64,000 bases of DNA from Candidatus Latescibacterota bacterium. GTDB lineage: Bacteria; JAAXHH01. Below the pieces are notes generated by a model. That model was given only the letters and a program-made list of their open reading frames with translations, was not told the DNA's origin and did not search any database. Position 1 is the stretch's first letter. Each line of letters opens with the position of its first letter. A program made the translations under genes and the position numbers. Below are positions 23,927-32,711 of the stretch, one piece after another. Location of the stretch: the NCBI GenBank assembly GCA_022821085.1, contig JAJEEG010000006.1, positions 1,199,330 through 1,263,329 on the forward strand, in the 5' to 3' direction.

Positions 23927-26155
23927 ATGTCGACCTCCACCCATAGTGCGGATTTCGGCGTGGATACCGAAACCCGCGTATTCCACGTCGAGGGCATGAC
24001 CTGCAGCGCGTGCTCGGCGCGGGTAGAGAAGGTCCTCTCCCAGGTCCCCGGTGTCGCTGCCGCCCACGTAAACCTCGCCCTGGAACGAGCGACGCTGACG
24101 GTTGCATCCAGCGTGGAAGGTAACGCGCTGTCCAGACCCGTGGCCGCCGCGGGGTACCGGCTGACCGCCGTTCGGGACGACCGGTACGAACCCGAAATGG
24201 ATCCCGGACAGTCACGCAGGGACCGTATCGCCATGATCGTCGCGATCTGCATGACGATTCCTTTCCTGCTTCAGATGCTGGCGGGGCTGCTGGGTGGCTG
24301 GACCGGTTTGGCCTGGCACATGCCGGTATACGCGGAAGCGACGCTCGCGACCGTGCTGCAGATCGGAATCGGCGCCCGTTACTACCGGAGCGCTTTCCAC
24401 GCGCTGCGCGGCGGCGGCGCGAACATGGACGTCCTGGTGGCCCTGGGAACCACTTCGGCCTATGTGTACAGCGGCTACCTCGCTTACCGCCTGGGCGCCG
24501 GCGCGGCAGGCCAGCTCTACTTCGAAGCTTCCGCGATCATCATCACCCTCGTACTCGTCGGCAAGCACATCGAGACCCGGGCGCGACGCACCGCAGGCCG
24601 GGCGATCCGTGAACTGCTGGCGATCCGTCCGGTCACCGCACGGATCAGGACGACGGATGGCGCGGAGCGGGAAACGACGGTGCATGCCCTGAAGATCGGC
24701 GACGTCGTGATCTGCCGACCGGGAGACCGGGTGGCCGTAGACGGCGTCGTGCTCCGGGGCGAAGCCGAAATCGATGAAGCGCTCCTCACCGGTGAGAGTG
24801 TCCCGGTGCCCAAAATAGCGGCCGACACCGTGATCGCCGGATCGATGAACATCAACGGCTTCATGGAGATCGAGACCCGGGCCGTCGGGAGCGATTCGAC
24901 GCTGGGCCGGGTGATTCGCCTGGTTGAAAACGCGCAGGCCGCCAAGCCGGCCATCCAGCGCATGGTGGATCGCGTAAGCGCCGTATTCGTACCGGTAGTC
25001 ATCGGCCTGGCCATGATCACCTTCGCCGCGTGGGTTCTTTCGGGGGCCGACCTGGAATCCGCGTTGATCAATGCCGTTTCCGTCCTCGTCATCGCCTGTC
25101 CCTGCGCGCTGGGTCTGGCGACACCGACGGCCATCGTGGCCGGTGCGGGCGCGGCGGCCCGGGCGGGCATTCTGGTCCGGGACATCGAATCCCTGGAACA
25201 ATCAAACGACCTGACCCACGTTATTTTCGACAAGACAGGCACCTTGACCGAAGGCCGGCCCGTGATCTCCGCCGTTACCCCCCTGGCCGAGCGGGACGAA
25301 GGCGACCTGCTTCGGGTCGCCGCATCGCTTCAGCAGGGCAGTGAGCATCCCTTCGCCTCCGCGTTTCTGCGTATGGCCGCCGAACGGGACACCGCCCTTG
25401 CCGACGTGAGGGGATTCAGGAGCGTGGTGGCGAAAGGCGTCCAGGGCGAAATCGACGGCGCACGCTACCTGCTTGGAAACAGGAGGCTCTTCGATGAATG
25501 CTGCCCGGGCATCGTGCCGCCCGCCGCCCCGGAAAACGGGGGTTCCACACCGGTTTGGCTGGCGGCCCGAAGCGATTCCGGATGCGAGTTCCTCGCTCGC
25601 TTCGAACTCATCGACGCGTTGCGGCCCGACGCGGTCGAGGTAGTGAATGGACTCAGGAAACTGGGAGTAAAGACCCTGCTGGTATCGGGCGACGCCGAGG
25701 CCGTCGTGGCGCGTATCGGACGGCAGGCCGGCATAGACGAAACCATCGGCGCCGCTACGCCGGAAGAAAAGGAGCGTATCGTGGGCCGGCTGACGGAAGG
25801 CGGCGCAAAAGTCTGCATGGTCGGCGACGGGGTCAACGACGCGCCCGCCCTCGCCCGTGCCGACGTGGGGATCGCCATGGGCTCCGGCACCGACGTGGCC
25901 ATGGAAACGGCCGCGATCACGCTGATGAGGCCCGATCCGACCCTGGTGGCCGGGGCGATCGACGTGAGCCGGAAGACGATCCGGAAAATCAAGCAGAATC
26001 TGTTCTGGGCGTTCATCTACAACGTGATCGGGCTGCCCCTCGCGGCGCTGGGATTCCTCGTCCCCGCATTCGCCGCGGCCATGATGGCGGGCTCCAGCAT
26101 CAGCGTCGTCCTGAACTCGTTGACGCTCCGTTCCTGGCGTCCAGGAAACAGGTAG
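23927..26155 (+). CDS. copA: copper-type P1B ATPase (CopA-like)
   Basis: A 742-residue heavy-metal ATPase that exports Cu(I) or Ag(I) from the cytoplasm using ATP. Domains in order: one HMA domain (GMTCSACS, C26 and C29), two N-terminal helices then the core, phosphatase loop with TGES, the CPC metal site (C391-C393, IACPCALGLATP), phosphorylated D435 in DKTGTLTEG, the nucleotide HP motif in SEHPFA, hinge GDGVNDAPALA, and a last helix pair with YN and MAGSS, all typical of subgroup IB-1. It is the last gene of the plus-strand cluster and runs convergent with the signalling operon, 25 bases apart. No CueR-like regulator is present. Confidence 0.93.
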   Translation: MSTSTHSADFGVDTETRVFHVEGMTCSACSARVEKVLSQVPGVAAAHVNLALERATLTVASSVEGNALSRPVAAAGYRLTAVRDDRYEPEMDPGQSRRDRIAMIVAICMTIPFLLQMLAGLLGGWTGLAWHMPVYAEATLATVLQIGIGARYYRSAFHALRGGGANMDVLVALGTTSAYVYSGYLAYRLGAGAAGQLYFEASAIIITLVLVGKHIETRARRTAGRAIRELLAIRPVTARIRTTDGAERETTVHALKIGDVVICRPGDRVAVDGVVLRGEAEIDEALLTGESVPVPKIAADTVIAGSMNINGFMEIETRAVGSDSTLGRVIRLVENAQAAKPAIQRMVDRVSAVFVPVVIGLAMITFAAWVLSGADLESALINAVSVLVIACPCALGLATPTAIVAGAGAAARAGILVRDIESLEQSNDLTHVIFDKTGTLTEGRPVISAVTPLAERDEGDLLRVAASLQQGSEHPFASAFLRMAAERDTALADVRGFRSVVAKGVQGEIDGARYLLGNRRLFDECCPGIVPPAAPENGGSTPVWLAARSDSGCEFLARFELIDALRPDAVEVVNGLRKLGVKTLLVSGDAEAVVARIGRQAGIDETIGAATPEEKERIVGRLTEGGAKVCMVGDGVNDAPALARADVGIAMGSGTDVAMETAAITLMRPDPTLVAGAIDVSRKTIRKIKQNLFWAFIYNVIGLPLAALGFLVPAFAAAMMAGSSISVVLNSLTLRSWRPGNR

Positions 26156-26180
26156 GAATCTACAGGATCATCGAACCTGT

Positions 26181-28364
26181 TCAGGTTGTTTGATCGGAAG
26201 GAGAGGCGGAGGGGGGTTCCGGCGCGGCAAGGGCCGCGGCCAGCGGAAGCCTGATGGCCATTTCGGTGTATTGGCCCGGTTCCGAATCCACCTCGATGGA
26301 ACCACCGTGTTCGCGGACAATATCGTTCGACAGAGCCAGTCCGAGGCCGGTGCCCTGGTCGGTCGGCTTGGTGGTGAAGAAGGGATTGAAGATCTTGTCG
26401 ATCACGTGGGGCGGGATCCCTTTGCCGTTGTCCTTTATCCGGACGACGATCTGGTCTTCCTCGCGGCGGGTGGACAACCAGATGCCGGGTACGTAACCGG
26501 ATTCCGTATCCGGGTCCTCCCGTTTCTCGTTGGTGGCGTGACAGGCGTTGTTCACCATGTTCAGGAATACCCGGGCCATTTCCTGGGAAACGATCTCGAC
26601 CTCGCCCAGATCGGAATCGAAGTCTTCACTGATTTCGAGCTGGAAGTCCGCGTTCGAAGCCCGGGCGGCGTGGTAGGCGAGACGGGCGTGTTCTTCCAGC
26701 AGGGCATTGACGTCTGTCGACTGCTTCTCTCCCGAGCCGCGGCCCATCTGGAGCATATCGCGAACGATGCGGTTGGCCCGTTCGCCATGCTCCCGGATAC
26801 GGCGCAGGTTCTCCGTAAGATCACCGCCGATCTCGCGGATCAGTCCGTCCTGCTCCTCGTCGATCGTGCCGCCGGCCGCGGGCAATTCCTCCTTCATTTC
26901 ATCGAGCAGTTCTTCCGAGGACTCCGCGAAGTTCTTGACGAAGTTCAACGGGTTCTGAATCTCGTGCGCCACGCCCGCGGTGAGTTCGCCCAGGGCGGCC
27001 AGTTTCTCCCGCATGACGATCTGGTCCTGGGCCTTCTGAAGTTCCGCCAGCGTGCTCTCCAGCTCGTCGTTCTTCCCGCGCAGTTCCTCGGCCAGTTTCT
27101 CCACGAGGTTCAACCTCTGCGCTTCGATCGAGTGAAGCCTGAAGACTTCCAGCGCGGCGGCCATGTCCGCTACCTCGTCACGGCCGTCCAGTTCAACTTT
27201 CTGCTTCAGGTCGCCCCCCGCCATGCGCCGCATGTGTTCCGATAGAAACCCCAGCCGGCGCAACAGCACCTTGCCGACGAACAACCACGCGATCAGCAAG
27301 GCGCCGACCAGGCTGACCGCGTTCAGGGCGAGGAGGAGCTGCCTGCCCACCTGGATCGTCTGCGTCGACGCGATCGTGGCGGCCTCTGTGCTTTCCTGCG
27401 CCAAATTCACGAGGCTTTCCACCTCGGCCACCAGTTCGACGGAAAGATCCCGGTTGTTTTCGATCAAGGCGCGTTGCTGGGCGATCAGGTCCAGGTCCTC
27501 GCCACGAATCTCGAAGATCTTCCCCTGGCCGCTGCCCAGTTCGAAGAGCTGGGCGAATACCGGTTCGAGCCGCTGCCGAAGGGGCGTCGAACCCAGGCCC
27601 GCGAGGCTTCGCTCCACGCCGCCGTCGGCCGACTCGAAGCGCTCCAGCAGGGGTTCCAGCCGATCGGCATCGGACAGGTTGAAGACGTTGGAAAGGATCC
27701 GGGTACTGACGGTCGCCTCGGCCTGCAGATCGGCCAGGTGCCGGTATCGTTGCAGCTCCTCTTCGGAGAGGTACTCCTCGCGAGGCGCCACCGGCTGATC
27801 GATGTCCCGGTATCCCGTCACCGTGTAGAACAACTGGTTGTCGATAGCCGGGACCAGAATGCCCGCCAGCTCGAACTGCAGCCGTTCCAGTTCAAGACGT
27901 AGCTGCCGGCCCTGTTCCTGGAGTTCGAAGCGCCTGGCCACGGACTCCTCGATCATTTCGATATTCGACATCAGCGTGCTGCCGGATTCACGGATGCGTT
28001 GAAAGCGTTCGTCTTCCATGCCGTAGCCGGCGATGGCTTCCAGCTGCACCGCGAAACTCTCCCGTTCTTCGGCGATGCTCGCGGTTACGGACTCGAGTGC
28101 TTCGGGGGTTTCCGCGGCCGTCAGGCGCGGCGCGGCCGCCGCAAGCGTTCCGCTCCGCTGGGCTACGCCGAAGGCCGCGGCGATCTCCGGCACGGCGACC
28201 TCGTTTACTTCGCGCTGTGCCTCGCCGACCTCGTTGAAGGCGAACCAGGCCACCATACTGGCCAGCATGGTCAGCGCTACCGCCGCCCCGATGCCCATGT
28301 ACAACTGCCCCGATATGCGGGACGGGCCTTTGTCGTACAACCACAACAGCCACTGCTTGATCAT
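26181..28364 (-). CDS. membrane sensor histidine kinase
   Basis: A 727-residue hybrid-free histidine kinase. A membrane helix near residues 22-45 is followed by a long periplasmic helical sensor region (~50-325), a second span (LLLALNAVSLVGALLIAWLF), a HAMP domain, a coiled coil (AEELRGKNDELESTLAELQKAQDQIV), HisKA with the phospho-acceptor H467 in AGVAHEIQNPLNF, and HATPase_c with the N box MVNNACHATN, G1 DNGKGIPPH and G2 GTGLGLALS. It overlaps the binding protein gene by 4 bases (ATGA), the usual sign of a matched sensor pair. It is the last gene of the operon, downstream of a receiver-PP2C gene that is its likely target. Confidence 0.92.
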   Translation of the reverse strand: MIKQWLLWLYDKGPSRISGQLYMGIGAAVALTMLASMVAWFAFNEVGEAQREVNEVAVPEIAAAFGVAQRSGTLAAAAPRLTAAETPEALESVTASIAEERESFAVQLEAIAGYGMEDERFQRIRESGSTLMSNIEMIEESVARRFELQEQGRQLRLELERLQFELAGILVPAIDNQLFYTVTGYRDIDQPVAPREEYLSEEELQRYRHLADLQAEATVSTRILSNVFNLSDADRLEPLLERFESADGGVERSLAGLGSTPLRQRLEPVFAQLFELGSGQGKIFEIRGEDLDLIAQQRALIENNRDLSVELVAEVESLVNLAQESTEAATIASTQTIQVGRQLLLALNAVSLVGALLIAWLFVGKVLLRRLGFLSEHMRRMAGGDLKQKVELDGRDEVADMAAALEVFRLHSIEAQRLNLVEKLAEELRGKNDELESTLAELQKAQDQIVMREKLAALGELTAGVAHEIQNPLNFVKNFAESSEELLDEMKEELPAAGGTIDEEQDGLIREIGGDLTENLRRIREHGERANRIVRDMLQMGRGSGEKQSTDVNALLEEHARLAYHAARASNADFQLEISEDFDSDLGEVEIVSQEMARVFLNMVNNACHATNEKREDPDTESGYVPGIWLSTRREEDQIVVRIKDNGKGIPPHVIDKIFNPFFTTKPTDQGTGLGLALSNDIVREHGGSIEVDSEPGQYTEMAIRLPLAAALAAPEPPSASPSDQTT

Positions 28365-29572
28365 GGCATCACGTCCCGGAGGGTACGGATGGGATGGTAA
28401 CGGCCATCCTGTCCGATCACCGTAAGGAAGACGGCGTCCGAACCCTGGTTGTCTCCTTCGCCGAATTCAAGACGAAGACCGCCCAGGTCGATCGTTCCGG
28501 CCCGGTTCAGGCTCTCCATGAGACAGGACCGCGTTACTTCGGGGCCACAGCCCTCGAGGGCGGTGATGGTCAGCTTGCCGGCGAGGTATCCTTCGAAAGA
28601 GACGAATCCAGGGGTCGTGCCCGGCGCGTGCGCGGAGAGCGCTCTGCGGTACTGGACGGCGATGGCGATGTTTCCGGCCGCGGGAAAGGGCACCACCTGA
28701 GAGACCAGGACACCGCGTCCGTCGGGACCCAGTTCACCCGCCAGCGCATTACTGCCTACGAACGATATCGTTGCAAATACGGGATTGAAACCCACGTGCC
28801 GCGCCCACGAAATGAGCGTCGCCACCGGCTGGTAGGCGCCGATCACCACGACGGCGTCCGGTTTTCCCTGCTGCAGATCAAGCAGGCCGGCCTTGATCGC
28901 GGTGGTGTTCCTGGGATACACGCCGATCGCCACGGGATCGAGCTGCCGGCGTTCCAGCGCGCGTCGTACGCCGCGGTATCCGACCCGGCCAAAGGAATCG
29001 TTCTGGTACATCACGCCGATGCGCGTGATGCCGAGATCGCGCGAAAGCCGGTCGACGATTTCTTCGGTCTCCTGGAAATAGGAGGCACGCAGATTTATGA
29101 CACCCGTATCGGTGTTGTCTCGTAAAAAAATCGCGCCGGTGAAGGGCGCGATATAGGGTACGCCGGCCTCCGCGGTAATGGGAACGGCCGAGCGCGAGGT
29201 AGGTGTTCCGACGGCGCCGATCAGCGCGAAAACCCCGTCCTCCTCGATCAGTTTCCGGGTATTCGCGATCGCGGCTTCCGGTTCATAGGCGTCATCGAGC
29301 GTGATCAGCTCGAGCTGCCGGCCGTGTACGCCGCCCCGGCGGTTCGCTTCCTGAAAGGCCGCCTCGATCCCGAGGTTCATGTTCCGCCCGAGTTCGCGGG
29401 CCGGACCGCTGAAGGCCGCGGACTGGCCGAAGAGTATGCGTTCGGCCGTCACACCGGGCTCTTCGACCTGGGAGGCGTTCGCGCCGCTGTGTTCAGAGGA
29501 AAAAGCGGGAGAGAACGCCGTCGCACAAAGGGCGAGCAGGACGACCGCCCAGTGTTCGCGCGTTCGTCTCAT
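28361..29572 (-). CDS. type I periplasmic binding protein (LivK-like), paralogue in signalling operon
   Basis: A 403-residue secreted binding protein with signal AVVLLALCATAFSPAFSS. The mature part shows ERILFGQSAAFSGPARELGRNMNLGIEAAFQEANRRGG, GAVGTPTSR, APFTGAIFLRD and VVVIGAYQPV, the same plan as the product at 21245-22408. It is not encoded with any ABC permease or ATPase. It has ATGA overlaps on both sides, with the RsbW-like gene before and the histidine kinase after, so it is embedded in the signalling operon. By analogy with LuxP-LuxQ or TorT-TorS it may present a ligand to the kinase periplasmic domain; that is inference. Confidence 0.88.
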   Translation of the reverse strand: MRRTREHWAVVLLALCATAFSPAFSSEHSGANASQVEEPGVTAERILFGQSAAFSGPARELGRNMNLGIEAAFQEANRRGGVHGRQLELITLDDAYEPEAAIANTRKLIEEDGVFALIGAVGTPTSRSAVPITAEAGVPYIAPFTGAIFLRDNTDTGVINLRASYFQETEEIVDRLSRDLGITRIGVMYQNDSFGRVGYRGVRRALERRQLDPVAIGVYPRNTTAIKAGLLDLQQGKPDAVVVIGAYQPVATLISWARHVGFNPVFATISFVGSNALAGELGPDGRGVLVSQVVPFPAAGNIAIAVQYRRALSAHAPGTTPGFVSFEGYLAGKLTITALEGCGPEVTRSCLMESLNRAGTIDLGGLRLEFGEGDNQGSDAVFLTVIGQDGRYHPIRTLRDVMP

Positions 29573-29994
29573 CCGTTTTCCTTCCGCTTGACGATCGTGA
29601 GTATGTTGTGGTTGTCTTCCCGGCGGTAGCTCAGTTCATCCATCATGGTCCGGACGAGATAGATGCCCAGGCCGCCCACGGGCCGATCGTCCAGCCCGGA
29701 GTCGATATCCGGTTCGGGCGAGTCGGTCAGGGGATTGAACGGCCGCCCTTCGTCGCGCAATTCGATCGTCAGCGCGTCGGCATCCGAATCCAGCACGATT
29801 TCAAACTCGTGGTCGGGATCGCCGGCGTGGCCGTGCGTGACGATGTTCACGCCCAGTTCCTCGAGGACCAGCTTGACCTGGTAGACCATGCCCGGCGGCC
29901 ATTCTTCGGACTCGCCGAGTTCATCCACCGCTTCGTAGATGCGCTCCAGCTGGTCGAGCTTCGTGGGCAGGCTTAGGGACAGTCTTCTGCTCAT
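29569..29994 (-). CDS. RsbW-like anti-sigma serine kinase (HATPase_c_2)
   Basis: A 141-residue GHKL-type ATPase of the RsbW/SpoIIAB group. Visible boxes are VLEELGVNIVTHGHAGD (N box, with the catalytic Glu), ELRDEGRPFNPL (G1-like) and VGGLGIYLVRTMMDELSYRR (G2). Such proteins bind a sigma factor or other output and phosphorylate a STAS antagonist on Ser. The partner STAS and the PP2C phosphatase lie in the same operon. No sigma factor is encoded nearby, so the output is unknown. Stop overlaps the next gene by 4 bases. Confidence 0.9.
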   Translation of the reverse strand: MSRRLSLSLPTKLDQLERIYEAVDELGESEEWPPGMVYQVKLVLEELGVNIVTHGHAGDPDHEFEIVLDSDADALTIELRDEGRPFNPLTDSPEPDIDSGLDDRPVGGLGIYLVRTMMDELSYRREDNHNILTIVKRKENG

Positions 29995-29996
29995 GA

Positions 29997-31160
29997 TCAG
30001 GCCTGGCGTTGAAGCACGGTAACACAGGTTATGTCATCGGATTGCGGCGTTTCTCCGGCGAATTCATGGACCGCCTTGAACACCGCTTTGTTGGCGGCTT
30101 CCGTACTGACGGGAGGGGCATCCGAGAAAACCGCCTGCAGGCGGTCCATGCCGAATTCCTCCCCGTCGGCGTTCATGGCTTCGGTTACGCCGTCGGTATA
30201 AAGCAACAGGAGATCGCCCGGCGAGAGCATAACTGCGGACTGGCCGAAATTGACCCCCGGGAAAACCCCGAGCGCCAGGCCGTCCGTACCGGGAAGAAGC
30301 GTCGATGAGCCGTCGGGATGCACCACCAGCGGAGGATTGTGCCCTCCGTTGGAATAATCCACCTGCCCGGTCTGGGGGTTGTATACCGCGTAGAAGGTGG
30401 TGACGAACATGGCCGCTTCGTTTTCCTCGGTAAGCAGGTCGTTGACCTCCTTTAGCACGGCGCCCGGTTCCACGGCGCCGATCGCCGAGCCCTTCAACAG
30501 GGTCCGGCTGGACATCATGAACAGGGCGGCGGGAACGCCCTTGTCGGAAACATCCGCGATGGCCAGGGCTATCTTGCCTCCGGGCAGGCCGAAAACGTCG
30601 AAAAAGTCGCCGCCGACCTCCCGGGCCGGTTCCATGTTCGCATAAATCTCGCAATGATCGGAATCGGGGAACTCGGTAGGCAGAATCGACTGCTGCATCT
30701 TGCTGGCCACGTTCAGTTCGTTCTGTAGCCGTACAAGCTTGTCCCTCGACTCCAGGGCTTCGCGCCATTCCTCCATGTTCTTCAGCGTACGCTCAATCGT
30801 TACCCGCAGGTCCTGGAAATCGATCGGCTTGGTAATGAAATCGAAGGCGCCCCGGTTCATGGCCGTGCGGATGTTCTTCATGTCCCCATAGGCGGATACC
30901 ACCACGGCGCGGATGTCGGGGGCAATGTTCGGTATCTGCGCCAGCAGCGTAAGACCGTCCATCCGGGGCATGTTGATATCGGAGAGGACCATGCCTATAT
31001 CAGGCACTTCGTTCAGGCGTTCCAGGGCTTCGACGCCGTTCTGGGCGAAATAAAGCGTATACAGGCCGGAACGCACGTCACGGCGCATGCGCTGCCGCAT
31101 CAGGTGTTCGAGATCCGGCTCGTCGTCCACAACAAGGATTTTGTACGGTGTCTGCGTCAT
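29997..31160 (-). CDS. receiver-PP2C (SpoIIE/RsbU-type) protein phosphatase
   Basis: A 387-residue response regulator. Residues 1-125 are a receiver domain with D61 as phospho-acceptor (VLSDINMPRMDG) and the K in ITKPIDFQDL. A coiled linker (RLQNELNVASKMQQSILP) leads to a PP2C-type phosphatase: REVGGDFFDVF, ADVSDKGVPAALFM, YTDGVTEAMN and QSDDITCV carry metal-binding Asp residues. It should dephosphorylate the STAS antagonist when phosphorylated by the histidine kinase. ATG at 31158-31160 with GGGGGTG upstream is chosen; the longer frame adds non-conserved residues. It is 2 bases before the RsbW-like gene. Confidence 0.92.
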   Translation of the reverse strand: MTQTPYKILVVDDEPDLEHLMRQRMRRDVRSGLYTLYFAQNGVEALERLNEVPDIGMVLSDINMPRMDGLTLLAQIPNIAPDIRAVVVSAYGDMKNIRTAMNRGAFDFITKPIDFQDLRVTIERTLKNMEEWREALESRDKLVRLQNELNVASKMQQSILPTEFPDSDHCEIYANMEPAREVGGDFFDVFGLPGGKIALAIADVSDKGVPAALFMMSSRTLLKGSAIGAVEPGAVLKEVNDLLTEENEAAMFVTTFYAVYNPQTGQVDYSNGGHNPPLVVHPDGSSTLLPGTDGLALGVFPGVNFGQSAVMLSPGDLLLLYTDGVTEAMNADGEEFGMDRLQAVFSDAPPVSTEAANKAVFKAVHEFAGETPQSDDITCVTVLQRQA

Positions 31161-31246
31161 TTCACCCCCGAAAACCGCCGAGGCCGTATCCCGTTTCACC
31201 ATGACGTCTGGACGCTGCGTCGCGAAGCGCAAACGGGAAGAGGCGC

Positions 31247-31585
31247 CTAACTGCCGATCTTATCCACCGCTTCGGCCTGGGAATCGTGAATGGATATGAT
31301 CTTGTCGAAACCGCTGATTTCGAAGACTTCCCGGATCGGATCCGAAAGCGAGCACAATGCGAACGCGGCATTCCGCTTCTGGAGCAGTCGCGCGATCAGC
31401 AGGATGACCCTCAGGCCTGCGCTGCTTATGTAGGACAAGGTACTGAAATCCAGCAGCACCTTGCTGTCGTCTTCGCCGATGGCGCCGTTGAGCGCGTCTT
31501 CGAATTCCCGCGCGTTGGCGCCGTCGATTCGACCTTCAACCTTCGCAATAAGTACTTCGTTTGCTCGGTCGACACTGATCTCCAT
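31247..31585 (-). CDS. STAS anti-sigma factor antagonist (RsbV/SpoIIAA-like)
   Basis: A 112-residue single STAS domain. LSYISSAGLRVIL carries S55 at the position of the phosphorylated serine of SpoIIAA/RsbV; the usual preceding Asp is replaced by Ser. When unphosphorylated it should capture the RsbW-like kinase. It is the first gene of the operon, 86 bases before the receiver-PP2C gene. AGGGGG lies about 8 bases ahead of the ATG. Confidence 0.92.
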   Translation of the reverse strand: MEISVDRANEVLIAKVEGRIDGANAREFEDALNGAIGEDDSKVLLDFSTLSYISSAGLRVILLIARLLQKRNAAFALCSLSDPIREVFEISGFDKIISIHDSQAEAVDKIGS

Positions 31586-31671
31586 GAAACCAACCCCCTT
31601 TACAGGTTTAAAATACTGCCTTGTACGGCAAAATCAGCAATCTGTACTCCATAGGTTATCCTCAGGTCTGC

Positions 31672-32463
31672 TCAACCCGATGCAAGGATGGGATGCAGTG
31701 GCCCTCCGAACGGTTCGCCCGTCTTCATGGTCTGGTCGCCGCCCGCGTCCCATCGGCCGTTGTAGTTCACGTACTCCGGTATGTAAATGATCGCCAGCGC
31801 TCTCCGGGGCGATGCGGTGCGATTCGGCGTGGCGTAATGGAACGTGCATCCATGATGAAAAGTGACGCCGCCCGCTTCCATGTCCATCACGACGGGTTCG
31901 ACATCGACCTCGACGTCCGTACTCTCGATATCTTTCAGTACGCTTGCGCCTTCCGTGCTCAGCGGCACGGGTGCCAGCCGGCCGTATTTGTGCGATCCGG
32001 GTATGAACTGCATGCAACCGTTGTCCACCGTTACATCGTCCGCGGCGATCCATGCCGACAGTGCCCCGACCTGTTCCATGGGCCAGTACGGCGCGTCCTG
32101 GTGCCAGTTGGTTGCCTTGCTCTGCTCACCGCCGGGCTTGATCAGTCCATGGTCATGGTAGATGACCAGGCGCTTGCACTTCGATATCTTCCGGGCGATC
32201 TCCGCCAGCCGCGCGTCAAACGAGTACTTCCGGATGACCTCGTAGTCGACCCACAGGTTGACCATCTGATTGAAAACGCGGTTGTAATCCTCGTCCGTCT
32301 CCCGTCCACCACCCAGAATCCGTGACCGCTTTTCCGCGACCGTCTTGTCCAGCGCATCAGCCAGTTCAGCGACTTCCGACTTCGAGAAAAACCCCGGAAT
32401 CCGGAGAAAGCCATTCTCCTGAAAGAACTCAACCTCTTCGGCGCCAATGTGATTTGGATTCAT
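31672..32463 (-). CDS. phytanoyl-CoA dioxygenase (PhyH) family protein
   Basis: A 263-residue Fe(II)/2-oxoglutarate-type oxygenase. The iron ligands His and Asp lie in WHQDAPYW, and the distal His in HHGCTFHYATPNRT with the oxoglutarate Arg nearby. Substrates of bacterial PhyH proteins are diverse and unassigned. It starts at ATG 32463 and is divergent from another PhyH gene, separated by 248 bases of AT-richer DNA. Confidence 0.88.
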   Translation of the reverse strand: MNPNHIGAEEVEFFQENGFLRIPGFFSKSEVAELADALDKTVAEKRSRILGGGRETDEDYNRVFNQMVNLWVDYEVIRKYSFDARLAEIARKISKCKRLVIYHDHGLIKPGGEQSKATNWHQDAPYWPMEQVGALSAWIAADDVTVDNGCMQFIPGSHKYGRLAPVPLSTEGASVLKDIESTDVEVDVEPVVMDMEAGGVTFHHGCTFHYATPNRTASPRRALAIIYIPEYVNYNGRWDAGGDQTMKTGEPFGGPLHPILASG

Positions 32464-32498
32464 AACGCTGTTGAACCCGGGGACTTGATCGCATAACT

Positions 32499-32527
32499 CA
32501 TATATAGTCCAAGCCTATACAAATCAA
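32499..32527 (-). promoter_or_regulatory. possible promoter for the minus-strand PhyH gene
   Basis: TTGATT (32522-32527) and TATATG (32499-32504) on the minus strand are 17 bases apart, about 40 bases before the start codon. Confidence 0.4.
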
Positions 32528-32711
32528 CAACAATAAACAATTCAGTGCAGAATTTCGCACGAATAACTTAAATTAACTTACAAGCAAGAAATTTCAACCC
32601 CTTTTCACAACTCGAGGGTTTTATTCGACATTACGGCACCTGGCCGGAATCGATACGGCGCCTGTCCGGTATCGATACCTCGACCATCCATTCAACCCGG
32701 AGGAACGCACC

